A DNA stretch of 64,000 nt from Zanthoxylum bungeanum (taxonomy: Eukaryota; Streptophyta; Magnoliopsida; Sapindales; Rutaceae), in the NCBI GenBank assembly GCA_019454045.1, contig SKCR01049647.1:62001-126000 (forward strand). The letters run 5' to 3'. Under the pieces are notes generated by a model. The model saw only the letters and a program-made list of their open reading frames with translations, was not told the origin of the DNA and searched no databases. This document shows positions 21,255 to 31,912 of the stretch, in pieces (the first letter of the stretch is position 1; every line of letters starts with the position of its first letter). The position numbers and the translations under genes are program-made.

Positions 21255-22701
21255 CACACAGCAGCCCTAAAACACACATAACACAGCCCCCGAACCACAC
21301 CATAACATCACCAAAAATCACACCCAAAACAGTAGCCAAAACACCCCAAAAATAGTAACTAAGATACACCAGCAAAGCGGCAGTGAATCGGAGTCAAAAG
21401 CAGCAGCAAAAGACAGAGAACGACGACCCAAAACAGTAAGACAACGAACGAGAGCAGTGAACCAGTGAACCAGAAGAGTTGCGGAGCATCCACTCTTCCG
21501 ACGACCGTACACCGTACTACCGAGAGACGACATAAAAGGTTAGACCTGAGGGCACCTTGTATTTATTATCTTTCATTTGTCTTTTACTTATTCTAATATA
21601 TTTTTTATTGCATGAGAGTCATTTTGTTGAGGCATGATGTGAATTCCGGATAAACGAAATGCTTGTTCTCTTTTGTGGTATATCGGATGGAAACCCAGAC
21701 GTAAATTCCGTAGCCGAATACGAATGGACGGTAGTACGGTCTGCACTCGGGATACAACTCCACGTACCACTTGAGAGATACATATATTCTGTTTCATCCA
21801 AACTTGTATTTGAGCATGATGTAGTTAGTACGTTATTTATTCTTAAGCATGATTTAGTCCTTAGTATGTTAATCTTGATGCATGATTTAGATATCCATGT
21901 GATTAGATATGTCGTTGTTGTGATCCTGTTTGAATGCGGTATCAAAAACCATATGATGTATACAATCTGCCAGTTCCCGTTCGAACGCGTCATCGAACGC
22001 AACTCAAACGCGAACCTTCTGTTTACCGTTCGAACGCGTTATCAAACGCTACTCGAACGCGCATGCATTTTGTATCATCAGGTCTGGTCCCAGTCGAACG
22101 CGTTATCAAACGCTACATGAACGCGAACCTTCTGTTTACCGTTCGAATGCGTTTACGAATGCTACACGAACGCGCACACACTGAACTGAGTCTGTCTCAT
22201 CATATTTCATGCACAATTGCCTCTTGGGTGATCTCTCTTGCATTATGTAGTCAATCATATTATTTGTATTCCTGCATTTATCCATTCGATGTATTCATGA
22301 GATAGTACCCAAGCATGATTAGGTTGTTCTTAGTTTTCCATATCATATGATTGAGAATATGTTCATGAGATTGCCATGTGATGTTGTATGTTGTGATGAT
22401 TAATTTCACGCATGTGAATTTAGAAGCATGATACTCTTGGAAATAAGTGTTACTTAAACTTGATTAAATTATTACATAAATCCTTCCATTACAAGTGACA
22501 TAAGTAAGGGACCATTCTGAACCCAACGGTTTGAGGTCTTCCCTTGCGAGGGGTGACTGCGGCCTTAAATCTCATTTTCCCGGTTCACACCAGGTGGCGA
22601 CTCCATTATTCTCCGGATTAGTCCCCCGTGGCTACTCCGTACTCCCGACCGGGCCGCGAGCCCGGGACAGCATGCGTCGCCCCAGATCCTGTGTCCCCAC
22701 A
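21255..22701 (+). repeat. Truncated 5' LTR of Gypsy G
   Basis: It aligns with 28043-29488 (second part of LTR-G), starting CAGCCCTAAAACACACATAA and ending TCCCCACA before the PBS. About the first 930 bp of LTR-G are missing. It carries the GAACGCG minisatellite and the PBS-like word at 22595-22604. Open frames 21659-22120 and 21934-22305 are products of this LTR. Confidence 0.85.
21974..22175 (+). repeat. GAACGCG minisatellite in LTR-G
   Basis: Units of about 35 and 70 bp are built on GTTCGAACGCGTTATCAAAC and CTACTCGAACGCG. They are CpG-rich and rich in TTCGAA palindromes. It is shared with 28757-28965. Confidence 0.75.
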
Positions 22702-22704
22702 GTC

Positions 22705-22722
22705 TGGCGACTCCATTGGGGA
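22705..22722 (+). other. Primer binding site of Gypsy G
   Basis: TGGCGACTCCATTGGGGA begins three bases after the LTR end. It nearly matches 59352-59369 in F. Confidence 0.75.
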
Positions 22723-23914
22723 TAGAGAATCGGCCCCGAAATATTGTCTTGTAATGTTTGGATTTATGTTCTAATTGACCGTGTCTATAGTGGATAAAAT
22801 GGGGGTTTAATCAAGGGCATCTTGAGGCTAGGTAATAGTTTGGTGTCTTTCTTCATTCACTACCTTCCTAGAAGGAAAAGTTGTGAAGGCACCTATATGG
22901 CCATCTACCCTTAGCCTATTGTGATGGACTAATTTGGAGGACTCGTTGTTTATTCCTGACACCAAGCGATAAGAGCCTAAGAGGCTTGGGTATTTAAGTG
23001 AGCCTCGCTCCACCCTCCCTCTGGGGAATCTACAACGGGAAGTCCATTTGACAGTCGATCATGCACCATAGCTCATTGGCACGTACCTTAGTGTATAAAA
23101 AAGGGTGCGCTCACTTGGCCGCTCGAACCCTTGATTGGGGAGACCTAGTTGTGGGCCATCATTTGCCGATGAGAGCCTTTGTCTACACTCTTGTGAACCC
23201 ACCCATAGATCAGGTTTGTATGGTTAAAGTAACAATTATTTCCTTGAATATGTGCTTGTGGACCATCCTCATTTGGATGCAGTTGGACTATTGTCAGAAA
23301 TGCGAACTTGCTGGGCCATTTAAACTGGGGAGAGTTCGTACCTTATGACCATTAGGCCCAAAGCTTCTGAAATATTGATGGGCCATTCTGTAGAAATCAC
23401 TGTTTTATGTTTGCATTATCTTTCTTTTATGCTTGTGTTTGGGAACATCACCGTTTGGATCCATTTGGACCATTTGTCATGTGATATGGGCTTGTTGGGC
23501 CATTTAAACTGGGGCGAGTTCGTACCTTATGACCATTAGGCCCAAAGCTTCTGAAATGTTGATGGGCCATTCTGTAGAAATCATTGTTTTATGTTTGCAT
23601 TATCTTACTTTATGCTTGTGTTCAGAACATTACCATTTGGATTTAGTTGGGCTCATTGCCATGAGATGTGAACTTGTTGGGCCATTTAAACTGGGACGAG
23701 TTCACTCCTATGATAGTTAGCCCAGAAGCTTCTAAAATGATAACGGGCCGATTTGTTTGAACATTTTAGTTGATTTAGTATGTTATATATGTTACATGCA
23801 TCTCATGCACCCCATGCATACATACATCATGTAAACCATTGTGTTCTGAAAGCCATCATAGATTCCCGTTGGGTTAGGAAAAGGGGAAGACTCACCAAAA
23901 TACTGGGAACAGAC
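22723..23914 (+). other. Leader of Gypsy G with repeated GGGCCATTTAAACTGGG units
   Basis: Between about 23305 and 23720 a unit of roughly 185 bp occurs three times. Each contains GGGCCATTTAAACTGGG, GAGTTCGTACCTTATGACCA and AAAGCTTCTGAAATGTTGAT. Short frames 23061-23348, 23345-23539 and 23529-23720 arise from these repeats and lack a coding signature. Confidence 0.7.
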
Positions 23915-25243
23915 ATGAGTGAATCAGATATTGAGGTATCCCGTATGGATCAGTTGGAAAACGGTCTCGCCAAGGTCACTGAACAGTTGCAAGACTTGAC
24001 TACTACCATGACAAATATGGATGTGCCCCGTGCTGGGGGAAATTATGAGAATATGAGGCGTGAGGAGCCTCCGAGCGGGTTGGGGGATGATATCCCCACT
24101 TTTGATGATGACATGGCAGAGTTTGCAGCAGGCAGAGTGATTGGGTCTCAGGCAGAATTTCAGAAGCTTCGGGATCAAGTTGAAACAGTTACCCACAAAA
24201 TGAGGGGTAAACATGAAGAGTTGTTAGATTATGAGGCAATGACCTTCGGAGAACAGCTGCCCGCTCAGTTTAAAATGCCCGACATGGCCAAGTTTAATGG
24301 GAATGGAGACCCGAGAGTCCATCTGCAGCAATATGTCTCAGTCATGAGTTCAGTGGGCCTATCACAATGCCAAGTCCAAAAGATGTTTGGGATGTCACTC
24401 GAGGGGGCACCTGTGGTTTGGTATCATAGCCTTGAGAATAAGGTTAAGGAAGATTGGAGGGAACTAGCTGATGCTTTTCTGAAGCAGTATGTTACAGACT
24501 TAGAGATTGACTTGTCACTCCATGATTTGGAGAACACTAAACAGAAGCCAGAGGAAAGCTTCAAGGAGTATGTAGACCGCTGGAGAAGCCAGCTTCTGAA
24601 AATGCAGACTCGGCCCTCTGAGAAGGACCAGATTAAAATGATCATCAAAGGCACTAAGCCCTCGATCTATGGCAAGTTGAGGAGGATGACTTCAATGATG
24701 GCAGATTTCCGACAGTTGAGGGAAACTGTCATTGATATTAAGGAAAAAGAGGCTGAAAACATAAGGTTTTATGGCCAGAATAGAAGAACTTTTGGGGGGC
24801 ATTCTGAGACTAAACCCGCTACTGCCAAGGTTGCTGCCATCAAGAACCGGCATTTCTCTAACCTGGGGAAGCCGTTATCTAAGGTGCTTGAGAAGTTGAA
24901 GGGACAAGGACTCCTAAAACCCTTAGAGCCTAAACCATTTCCAGATCCTATACCACCCAACCTTGACCTAAGCCTGTATTGTCACTTCCACCAGAGGAGA
25001 GGCCATGAAACTGACAACTGTACCCGCCATAGGCATGAAATCCAAAACCTCATCGATGCTCACAAAATACCCGACCCAGAGAAAGAACAACCCAACACAT
25101 ATTGGAACCCCCTACCAAATTACCACTCCGTTCCACCACCCACCTATATGATCAACTCTGGATTGCTCGAAACTTTTATCCTCCAAACCCTTAACCACCA
25201 AGCCTCTTACATGGAGATAGGGGATGATAGTGAAGAACCGTAG
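23915..25243 (+). CDS. Gypsy (Tat-like) Gag capsid/nucleocapsid protein of element G
   Basis: This is the only substantial intact reading frame in the window. The frame is open from 23780, but ATG at 23915 (MSESDIEVSRMDQLENGL) is the more likely start. The upstream part is leader sequence shared with B and F, and an N-terminal coiled coil follows this ATG. That gives 442 residues. The Retrotrans_gag core includes SLEGAPVVWYHSLE and the stretch from DWRELADAFLKQY to EYVDRWRSQL. A C-terminal knuckle-like motif begins YCHFHQRRGHETDNC, with Cys/His spaced as in other Tat-lineage Gag proteins. Gag forms the virus-like particle that packages element RNA. No protease, RT or integrase follows; tandem repeats begin about 300 bp downstream. 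This is therefore a gag-only (TR-GAG-like) element. F holds a broken copy. Confidence 0.9.
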   Translation: MSESDIEVSRMDQLENGLAKVTEQLQDLTTTMTNMDVPRAGGNYENMRREEPPSGLGDDIPTFDDDMAEFAAGRVIGSQAEFQKLRDQVETVTHKMRGKHEELLDYEAMTFGEQLPAQFKMPDMAKFNGNGDPRVHLQQYVSVMSSVGLSQCQVQKMFGMSLEGAPVVWYHSLENKVKEDWRELADAFLKQYVTDLEIDLSLHDLENTKQKPEESFKEYVDRWRSQLLKMQTRPSEKDQIKMIIKGTKPSIYGKLRRMTSMMADFRQLRETVIDIKEKEAENIRFYGQNRRTFGGHSETKPATAKVAAIKNRHFSNLGKPLSKVLEKLKGQGLLKPLEPKPFPDPIPPNLDLSLYCHFHQRRGHETDNCTRHRHEIQNLIDAHKIPDPEKEQPNTYWNPLPNYHSVPPPTYMINSGLLETFILQTLNHQASYMEIGDDSEEP

Positions 25244-25527
25244 GTCAAGGAAGAAGGCAATGCTGCGAATGATGAAGTTGGTCCTCCTAGTTTATTTGAT
25301 CCTGCATTTTTAATATAGACATTGACTTGGTCTACATGTTCGAACCATTTCTTAAATGATAATAAAGACGTTCATCTCGTTTACATGCCTGAGTCTCTCA
25401 CTCCAACCTGCAACATTAGTATATTTGAGAAAAGCATTCAACCCTGGTACTATGAAATTCAGTGATGTTTAGAACACGAGGAATCTTCGAAAGCAACAAC
25501 AGTACAGTCAGTTTCAGAAATGAATCA
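25244..25527 (+). other. Spacer between gag and repeat arrays in G
   Basis: It is homologous to 61020-61260 of F, sharing for example TAGACATTGACTTGGTCTAC and CATGCCTGAGTCTCTC. No pol motif is present. The start of the frame 25462-25890 lies here but runs into repeats. Confidence 0.6.
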
Positions 25528-26125
25528 GTATCAGCTTGGGGGCGAGGCCCATATCATCAGCATCAGTTTAGGGGCTTAAGCCCACATCAGCATCAGTTTG
25601 GGGATGAGTCCCAGGGCCGAGGCCCACATCAGTTACAGTTTGAGGATGAGTCCCAGGTCCGAGGCCCACATCATATCAGTTTAGGGCCGAGGCCCACATC
25701 AATATCAGCTTGGGGGCGAGGCCCACATCAGAATCAGTATCAGTCAGGGCCGAGGCCCACATCAATATCAGTCAGGGCCGAGGCCCACATCAGTATCAGC
25801 TTGGGGCGAGGCCCACATCAGCATCAGTTTAGGGCTGAGGCCCACATCAACATCAGTTTAGGGCTGAGGCCCACATCAATATCAGTTTAGGGCCGAGGCC
25901 CACATCAATATCAGCTTGGGGGCGAGGCCCACCTCAGTATCAGCATCAATTTAGGGGCTGAGGCCCACATCAGTTTCAGTTTTGGGGATGAGTCCCAGGG
26001 CCGAGGCCCACATCAGAATCAGTATCAGTTCTGCCGGGTATGGCATTCTGGGGGCGAGGCCCACATTGGTTCAGTATTAGTTCTGCCGGGTATAGTACTC
26101 TGGGGGGCGAGGCCCACATCATTAT
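25528..26125 (+). repeat. GGGCCGAGGCCCACATCA tandem array (28-30-bp unit)
   Basis: About 20 imperfect units of the form CAGTTTAGGGCTGAGGCCCA + CATCAATAT lie here, many with the near-palindrome GGGCCGAGGCCC. Related short arrays are in B (about 19150-19275) and F (about 62605-62790). Confidence 0.9.
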
Positions 26126-26129
26126 CAGT

Positions 26130-26440
26130 AACGGTTTGGAAATTGACCACTCTCATATCAGTAATGGTTCGGAAATGGACCACTATCTTATCAGCAACGG
26201 TTCGGAAATGAACCACTCTCATATCAGCAATGGTTCAGAAATGGACTATCTCTCATCAGCAACGGTTCGGAAATGGACCATCTCTCATTAGCAACGGTTC
26301 GGAAATGGACCATCATCTCATCACTTGCCGAAAATGGCACTCTAAAAATGGAGCAACTGTTCGGAAATGGACCATTATCACATCTCGCCGAAAATGGCAC
26401 TCTGAAAATGGAGCACGGTTCGGAAATGGACCAAGGAAGG
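26130..26440 (+). repeat. GGTTCGGAAATGGACCA tandem array (about 31-bp unit)
   Basis: Units AACGGTTCGGAAATGGACCA + TCTCTCATCAGC are repeated about nine times, ending mixed with CCGAAAATGGCACTC units. It is shared with B at about 19276-19475. Confidence 0.85.
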
Positions 26441-26465
26441 CCTAACCTATCGGAATATGATACAT

Positions 26466-26500
26466 ATACATGCATACATGCATACATGCATACATATCCC
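26466..26500 (+). repeat. ATGCATAC microsatellite
   Basis: Four imperfect copies of ACATGCAT/ATGCATAC precede a T-rich stretch and GTTCGCAG (26523-26530), which looks like a splice acceptor. Confidence 0.6.
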
Positions 26501-26629
26501 ATACATGAAATGTTTGTTTTGCGTTCGCAGGTTTGTAGCGGCAAAGACCATCTCATCAAATAACGGTTCAAAAATGAGCCACATTCTCGCACAGCACGGT
26601 TCGGAAATGGACCGCTACCACAACAGATG

Positions 26630-26947
26630 CCGAAAATGGTGCCCCAAAATGGAGCACACATAGCAGACGCCGAAAATGGCACTCCAAAATGGAGCATTCA
26701 CAACAGACGCCGAAAATGGCACTCCAAAATGGAGCACCCACAACAGACGCCGAAAATGGCACTCCAAAATGGAGCACTCACAACAGATGCCGAAAATGGC
26801 GTTCCAAAATGGAGCACACACAGCAATGGCCGAAAATGGCGTTTCAAAATGGAACACACACAGCAAATGCCGGAAATGGCGCTCCAAAATGGAGCACACA
26901 CACAAAACGATGCCGAAAATGGCGCTCTAAAAATGGAGCACGGTTCG
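26630..26947 (+). repeat. CCGAAAATGGCACTCCAAAA tandem array (40-bp unit)
   Basis: About eight units of 40 bp are present, each with the fold-back CTCCA-AAA-TGGAG and a CACACAACAGACG-type spacer. The unit lacks stops in most frames, so overlapping open frames appear on both strands (for example 26627-27007, 26615-26905). These are not genes. It is shared with B (19480-19640). Confidence 0.9.
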
Positions 26948-27096
26948 GGAATGAACCAGAGGTTGCAGCACCTCACCACCAAATCAACTCAACTCAACAC
27001 ATGGTAAGTCAAGTGGCAGCTGGCAAGCCAGGTAAGTGAAAATGCATTGCATAACTTTGATAGGATTGTAACTGTTACACATTACACAAGTCCCAT

Positions 27097-27111
27097 CAAA
27101 GTGGGGGCGAC
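27097..27111 (+). other. Polypurine tract of Gypsy G
   Basis: AAAGTGGGGGCGAC is followed by TGTAGGC, the LTR start. Confidence 0.85.
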
Positions 27112-27751
27112 TGTAGGCACTGTATTTTTGCACATAAGTCCATATGATGAGTCTCATTTGGAGACACTACCTTTTAAGTCACGGAGGTCACGGAAAACAG
27201 ACATCGGAATGGGGAACTCAGAATAAACAAGGTTCACTGCTGTCATTCGTGCTGCGTTCGTGTATACGTTAGAACGCCAAACAGATTGCGGGCGTTCGTG
27301 CCGCATTCGAGGAAGCGTTCGAATGGTGTCGGTAATTATGGTTTTGCTGCTAGCCTCACATCAAGCCCAATTCGCCCAAGCCTTGGCCCACACGCCCAAG
27401 CCCACTTAAAACACATATTTAACACATGGTGAAATCAAAACAAATCTAAAAATCACATACCAAATTAAAATAAACATTAAAATCAATCAAATATTTTAAT
27501 TCCTTAATTAAGATATTCACCCACCAATTACATAAGATTCTTTCCTAACTAAACAAAATCACATACTAAATTAAAAAGATGTCATGCCTAATTAAAATCA
27601 ATTATAACAAATTAAAGATATTGACTTCCTAATCTAAACCAAATTTGTCCCCCTCAATCTTTGACTTTCCTTGCTCAACACTAAATCAAATCTTCCTTTT
27701 AAATGCCAAAATCCCTTCCTTGTGAGACAAGGAGTAGCCCTAGCCATTCTC

Positions 27752-27759
27752 TATATAAA
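27752..27759 (+). promoter_or_regulatory. Putative TATA box of LTR-G
   Basis: TATATAAA in CTCTATATAAACAACC lies in the same relative setting as in LTR-B. Confidence 0.6.
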
Positions 27760-28756
27760 CAACCCCTAACTAAGACATGCACTCCCCTAGCTCATTCATA
27801 CAAGAAAAGCCTCCCCTAACTCATACACATAATATACACACAACTCACACAAATCACAAGACACAAAAGAAAATAACCCCAAGCCTTCACGTTAAAAGTA
27901 CCTTCACAAACCGATCAGCCCTACACGTCCATAAGCCTCACAAATCTGCCCATGCCACACAGCCCTTCAACGCCATAAACACAACACAATTAACAAACTG
28001 CCTCACCTTCGCCCCTTCAACACACTGCCCCACTTCGTCAGCCACAGAGCAGCCCTAAAACACACATAAAATAGCCCCCGAACCACACCATAACACCACC
28101 GAAAATCACACCCAAAACAGTAGCCAAAACACCCCAAAAACAGTAACTAAGATACACCAGCAAAGCGGCAGCGAATCAGAGTCAAAAGCAGCAGCAAAAG
28201 ACGGAGAACGACGACCCAAAACAGTAAGACAACGAACGAGAGCAGTGAACCAGTGAACCAGAAGAGTTGCGGAGCATCCACCCTTCCGACGACCGTACAC
28301 CGTACTACCGAGAGACGACATAAAAGGTTAGACCTGAGGGCACCTTGTATATTATCTTTCATTTGTCTTTTACTTATTCTAATATATTTTTTATTGCATG
28401 AGAGTCGTTTTGTTGAGGCATGATGTGAATTCTGGATAAACAGAATGCATGTTCTCTTTTGTGGTATATCGGATGGAAACCCGGACGTAAATTCCGTAGC
28501 CGAATCCGAATGGACGGTAGTACGGTCTGCACTCGGGATACAACTCCATGTACCACTTGAGAGATACATATATTCCGTTTCATCCAAACTTGTATTTGAG
28601 CATGATGTAGTTAGTACGTTATTTATTCTTAAGCATTATTTAGTCCTTAGTATGTTAATCTTTATGCATGATTTAGATATCCATGTGATTAGATATGTCG
28701 TTGTTGTGATCCTGTTTGAATGCGGTATCTAAAACCATATGAATGTATGCAATCTG

Positions 28757-28965
28757 CCAGTTCCCATTCGAACGCGTCATCGAACGCAACTCGAACGCGA
28801 ACCTTCTGTTTACCGTTCGAACGCGTTATCAAACGCTACTTGAATGCGCATGCATTTTGTATCATCAGGTCTGGTCCCGTTCGAACGCGTTATCAAATGC
28901 TACACGAACGCGAACCTTCTGTTTACCGTTCGAACGCGTTTACGAACGCTACACGAACGCGCACA
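28757..28965 (+). repeat. GAACGCG minisatellite, LTR-G copy
   Basis: It has the same unit as 21974-22175, and the two copies differ by single bases only. Confidence 0.75.
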
Positions 28966-30396
28966 CACTAAACTGAGTCTGTCTCATCATATTTCATGCA
29001 CAATTACCTCTTGGGTGATCTCTCTTGCATTATGTAGTCAATCATATTATTTGTATTCCTGCATTTATCCATTCGATGTATTCATGAGATAGTACCCAAG
29101 CATGATTAGGTTGTTCTTAGTTTTCCATATCATATGATTGAGAATATGTTCATGAGATTGCCATGTGATGTTGTATGTTGTGATGATTAATTTCATGCAT
29201 GTGAATTTAGAAGCATGATACTCTTGGAAATAAGTGTTACTTAAACTTGATTAAATTATTACATAAATCCTTCCATTACAAGTGACATAAGTAAGGGACC
29301 ATTCTGAACCCAACGGTTTGAGGTCTTCCCTTGCGAGGGGTGACTGCGGCCTTAAATCTCATTTTCCCGGTTCACACCGGGTGGCGACTCCATTATTCTC
29401 CGGTTTAGTCCCCAGTGGCTACTCCGTACTCCCGACCGGGCCATGAGCCCGGGACAGCATGCGTCGCCCCAGATCCTGTGTCCCCACAACAACCAAAGCA
29501 ACATATACACATAAGCTGGCTTACAAATAAAATGCTCGTGCGGGACTCATTATCTATTTTAGAATAAGTATGAGATGAATGTCGTCTGAACGGATTCCTA
29601 ACCAGCTCGACTGCTATACCACAAAACTATCAACTAATTAAACATACACACATGTGCACATATCACAAAATATAACTCATAGCACGATTTCTCAAACGTA
29701 AGTATATATATGACACACATTTCAAGTCACCATTCCAAATACTTATACACATATATTTCTCAAACATATAAACATACATCTTTCTTCGAATTCGGATACC
29801 ATACTATATAGTACTCTTCATGTCTTTTATTTATCGATCAAACATATTTGCTTTCAAAAGTTATTATCAGGAAATATTCATGGCATAGAAACTTACTAGT
29901 TAAGACATATTTATTCATAAAACGCATCTTTTCCCCTACATACCTTGACAATTCAGGAAAAGCTTAGTTATATCAATTTCATGTTACCCTTAATCCCCAA
30001 ACACCACACAGATAAATCACATGCATCAGTTAACAACGAACTTATCGAAACACCGTACATAAACACATGCTTATACAAATTCCGAAACCATAACTTGTTC
30101 CCACCTACTAATATTATATATTCAAGTTATACCTTATCTTATCATTTCATACATATACAAATACGTATTCATATACTTATACATATACATATTCATTCAC
30201 ATACACTAATTCATACAATTATAGGTTCATACATTGACATACTTCAATAGATATTCATATCACCCAACATTTCACTTCATACTATAACATTACAAAAATT
30301 CATACTTGTGGCGGTCGATAGGCTTAACTATACATGATCTCAAACTTGTCTAAAGAGTAACTCTTAATTATCATTGTCTTACCCTAAATACTTTAA

Positions 30397-30398
<2 letters not shown>

Positions 30399-30431
<33 letters not shown>
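30399..30431. repeat. (AT)n microsatellite
   Basis: Sixteen AT dinucleotides are followed by CA-rich and AT-rich runs to about 30460. Confidence 0.9.
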
Positions 30432-30441
<10 letters not shown>

Positions 30442-31681
30442 TACACACATATATATATTTGAACAAAAACCAAAAATCAAGTACTCTTCGCATGAATTAC
30501 TTATATGGCTTTGTGAGCACTCTAGGTCCTTATCAAGTATGCCAAAACAAATGGCGAAACATAGTTAGAATCATAACTTATGAAATTCTCGACATAACTT
30601 TGACAAAGTTCATGATCTTTTTGGGATAACCAAATCGAGTTCGATTTTAATGTTTTCAGTTCCATTACTCTTAAAATATCATTACAAACTATTCTAAACC
30701 ACTAGTTCACTTAAATCCCAAGTTTACACGTTTTCAAAAAATCTTCCGAATAAAAGTTCTGCAAACGCTACGGAAGGGTCTCAAACCCTCTGAACCTACC
30801 CGGATTTATCCAAAAATGTTTGTAATATCATATATAACTCATAACTTGCTAAAATCAAAACACATCATTATACGTAAAAACTCACTTTTGCCGAAAACTT
30901 GCATATTCTATCAGATCGACCATATATTAATACTCAAACAATTCATTTTATATCATTAACCTACTCTACGAAACTACTAGATACATCCGAATATTTAGCA
31001 AAAAAATTTGAAATTTGTGAATTTTTATTGGGAGGTCTTACAGAGATTTCGATGGCATATACGGACTCCAAGAAATCCCACGAACGCGCCGAAATCGATG
31101 GAATTCCGATCGGAGCTTCTATTCACTGTAGGTCACTATTTATTTGAATCTTTTTTCCTCATTTCGCTTGCAATCATGTACGAAATGGAAAATATATCAC
31201 CGCCAACTTGTAGTACTCTCTGAGAGCTTCGATGAGCCGGAATCGGGAAATTCACCATGCGCGTCTCTCTCCTCTCCCTCACTGTTAGCCGGCATCCTGG
31301 GGTGGCCGTCGGTCACATTAGGTGGGGGGTGGCGGCTCACCCCACAAGCTGGTCGCGCCGATCGGCGGTGGTCGGAAGGCCGCCGGCTTAACTAGTATCG
31401 CAAAGGATGAGTTTGGGGGTTAGAGGATCGAGTTGAAAAGTTTAGGAAGTGTAGTCATTTTTGCAATTTCTGAAAACTATAGGTATTTATAGAAAATTTT
31501 TTGAAAATTACATTTTACCCCCCAACAATTGCAATAAGGTCTCTGTCATGGGGCTTTCTCGGAAATTCATATTTTTAAAGCTCTTTTGATGCAAATTGTA
31601 AAGTATATTCAACACGAAAGTTGTTCGTCTCGGAAAAACAGATCCGATGGTTCAAGAATCAGCTCAATCGGAGTTTTTTGC

Positions 31682-31691
31682 TATATTTATA
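31682..31691 (-). promoter_or_regulatory. Putative TATA box of minus-strand Tekay LTR
   Basis: The minus strand reads TATAAATATA, about 230 bp from the LTR start. This is a usual distance for Tekay LTRs. Confidence 0.5.
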
Positions 31692-31912
31692 GCTGAAAGA
31701 AGAAACGTTTACCTGTATAACGATATAAACAGGAATCGCGTAACCAATTTTTGAAAATATGCATTTTCCAACGCGACGAAGTTTCGCATAAAAATAGTCC
31801 AACCTATTTTCCAACATATAAAGTCTTATTTCCAAATATCATTCAGTTCCAAATTCTAAACTTCAAATTCAGAAAGCTTACAGAATCGATCTGAAAAATT
31901 CGGGATATTACA

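Larger units (their letters stand above)
14137..29488 (+). mobile_element. Fused pair of Tat/Ogre-like Gypsy elements (B and G)
   Basis: The order is LTR-B, internal B, chimeric LTR, internal G, LTR-G. The outermost LTRs (14137-16633 and 27112-29488) are clearly different in their first half. The flanking five bases (CACAG left, ACAAC right) do not match. The left flank is Copia H and the right flank is a Tekay-like LTR. This fits two independent insertions joined by a deletion through their LTRs. Both have the Tat-type boundary AAAGTGGGGGCGAC before TGTAGG and a PBS of the form TGGCGACTCC. Confidence 0.8.
27112..29488 (+). repeat. 3' LTR of Gypsy G
   Basis: This 2377-bp repeat starts TGTAGGCACTGTATTTTTGC and ends TCCCCACA. 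It contains a TATA box (27752-27759), a GAACGCG minisatellite (28757-28965) and a PBS-like word (29382-29391). Its first half differs from LTR-B, while the second half is shared in blocks with every Tat-like LTR in the window. Frames 28147-28587 (minus), 28445-28732 and others are LTR by-products. Confidence 0.9.
29489..31912 (-). mobile_element. Tekay/Del-like Gypsy LTR, minus strand, left end missing
   Basis: On the minus strand it starts TGTAATATCCCGAATTTTTC, the classical Tekay LTR opening. It has a TATA box at 31682-31691 and a GC-rich stretch at 31220-31390. Its right end sits inside codons of Copia H RT, and AATAT (31913-31917) is the candidate target duplication. The left end was probably lost where element G's LTR abuts it. 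No internal region is present. The open frame 30899-31147 and neighbours show no family resemblance. Confidence 0.7.

Noticed and set aside
21659..22120. Frame of 153 codons, partly repeated at 28445-28732
   Set aside because: It runs through conserved LTR blocks and the GAACGCG minisatellite; conservation follows from LTR homology, with no protein signature.
25462..25890. A 142-codon frame with repeated GPRPTSIS
   Set aside because: The peptide repeat is only the translation of the GGGCCGAGGCCCACATCA array, with unit changes shifting frame.
26224..27039. Many overlapping open frames of 68-157 codons on both strands
   Set aside because: They are translations of the 31- and 40-bp tandem repeats, open in almost every frame, with no start context or domain.
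14137..29488. A single Gypsy element spanning 14137-29488 with an internal solo LTR
   Set aside because: The outer LTRs differ strongly in their first halves, the flanking 5-mers do not match, and the middle LTR is a chimera of both types; two fused elements explain this better.
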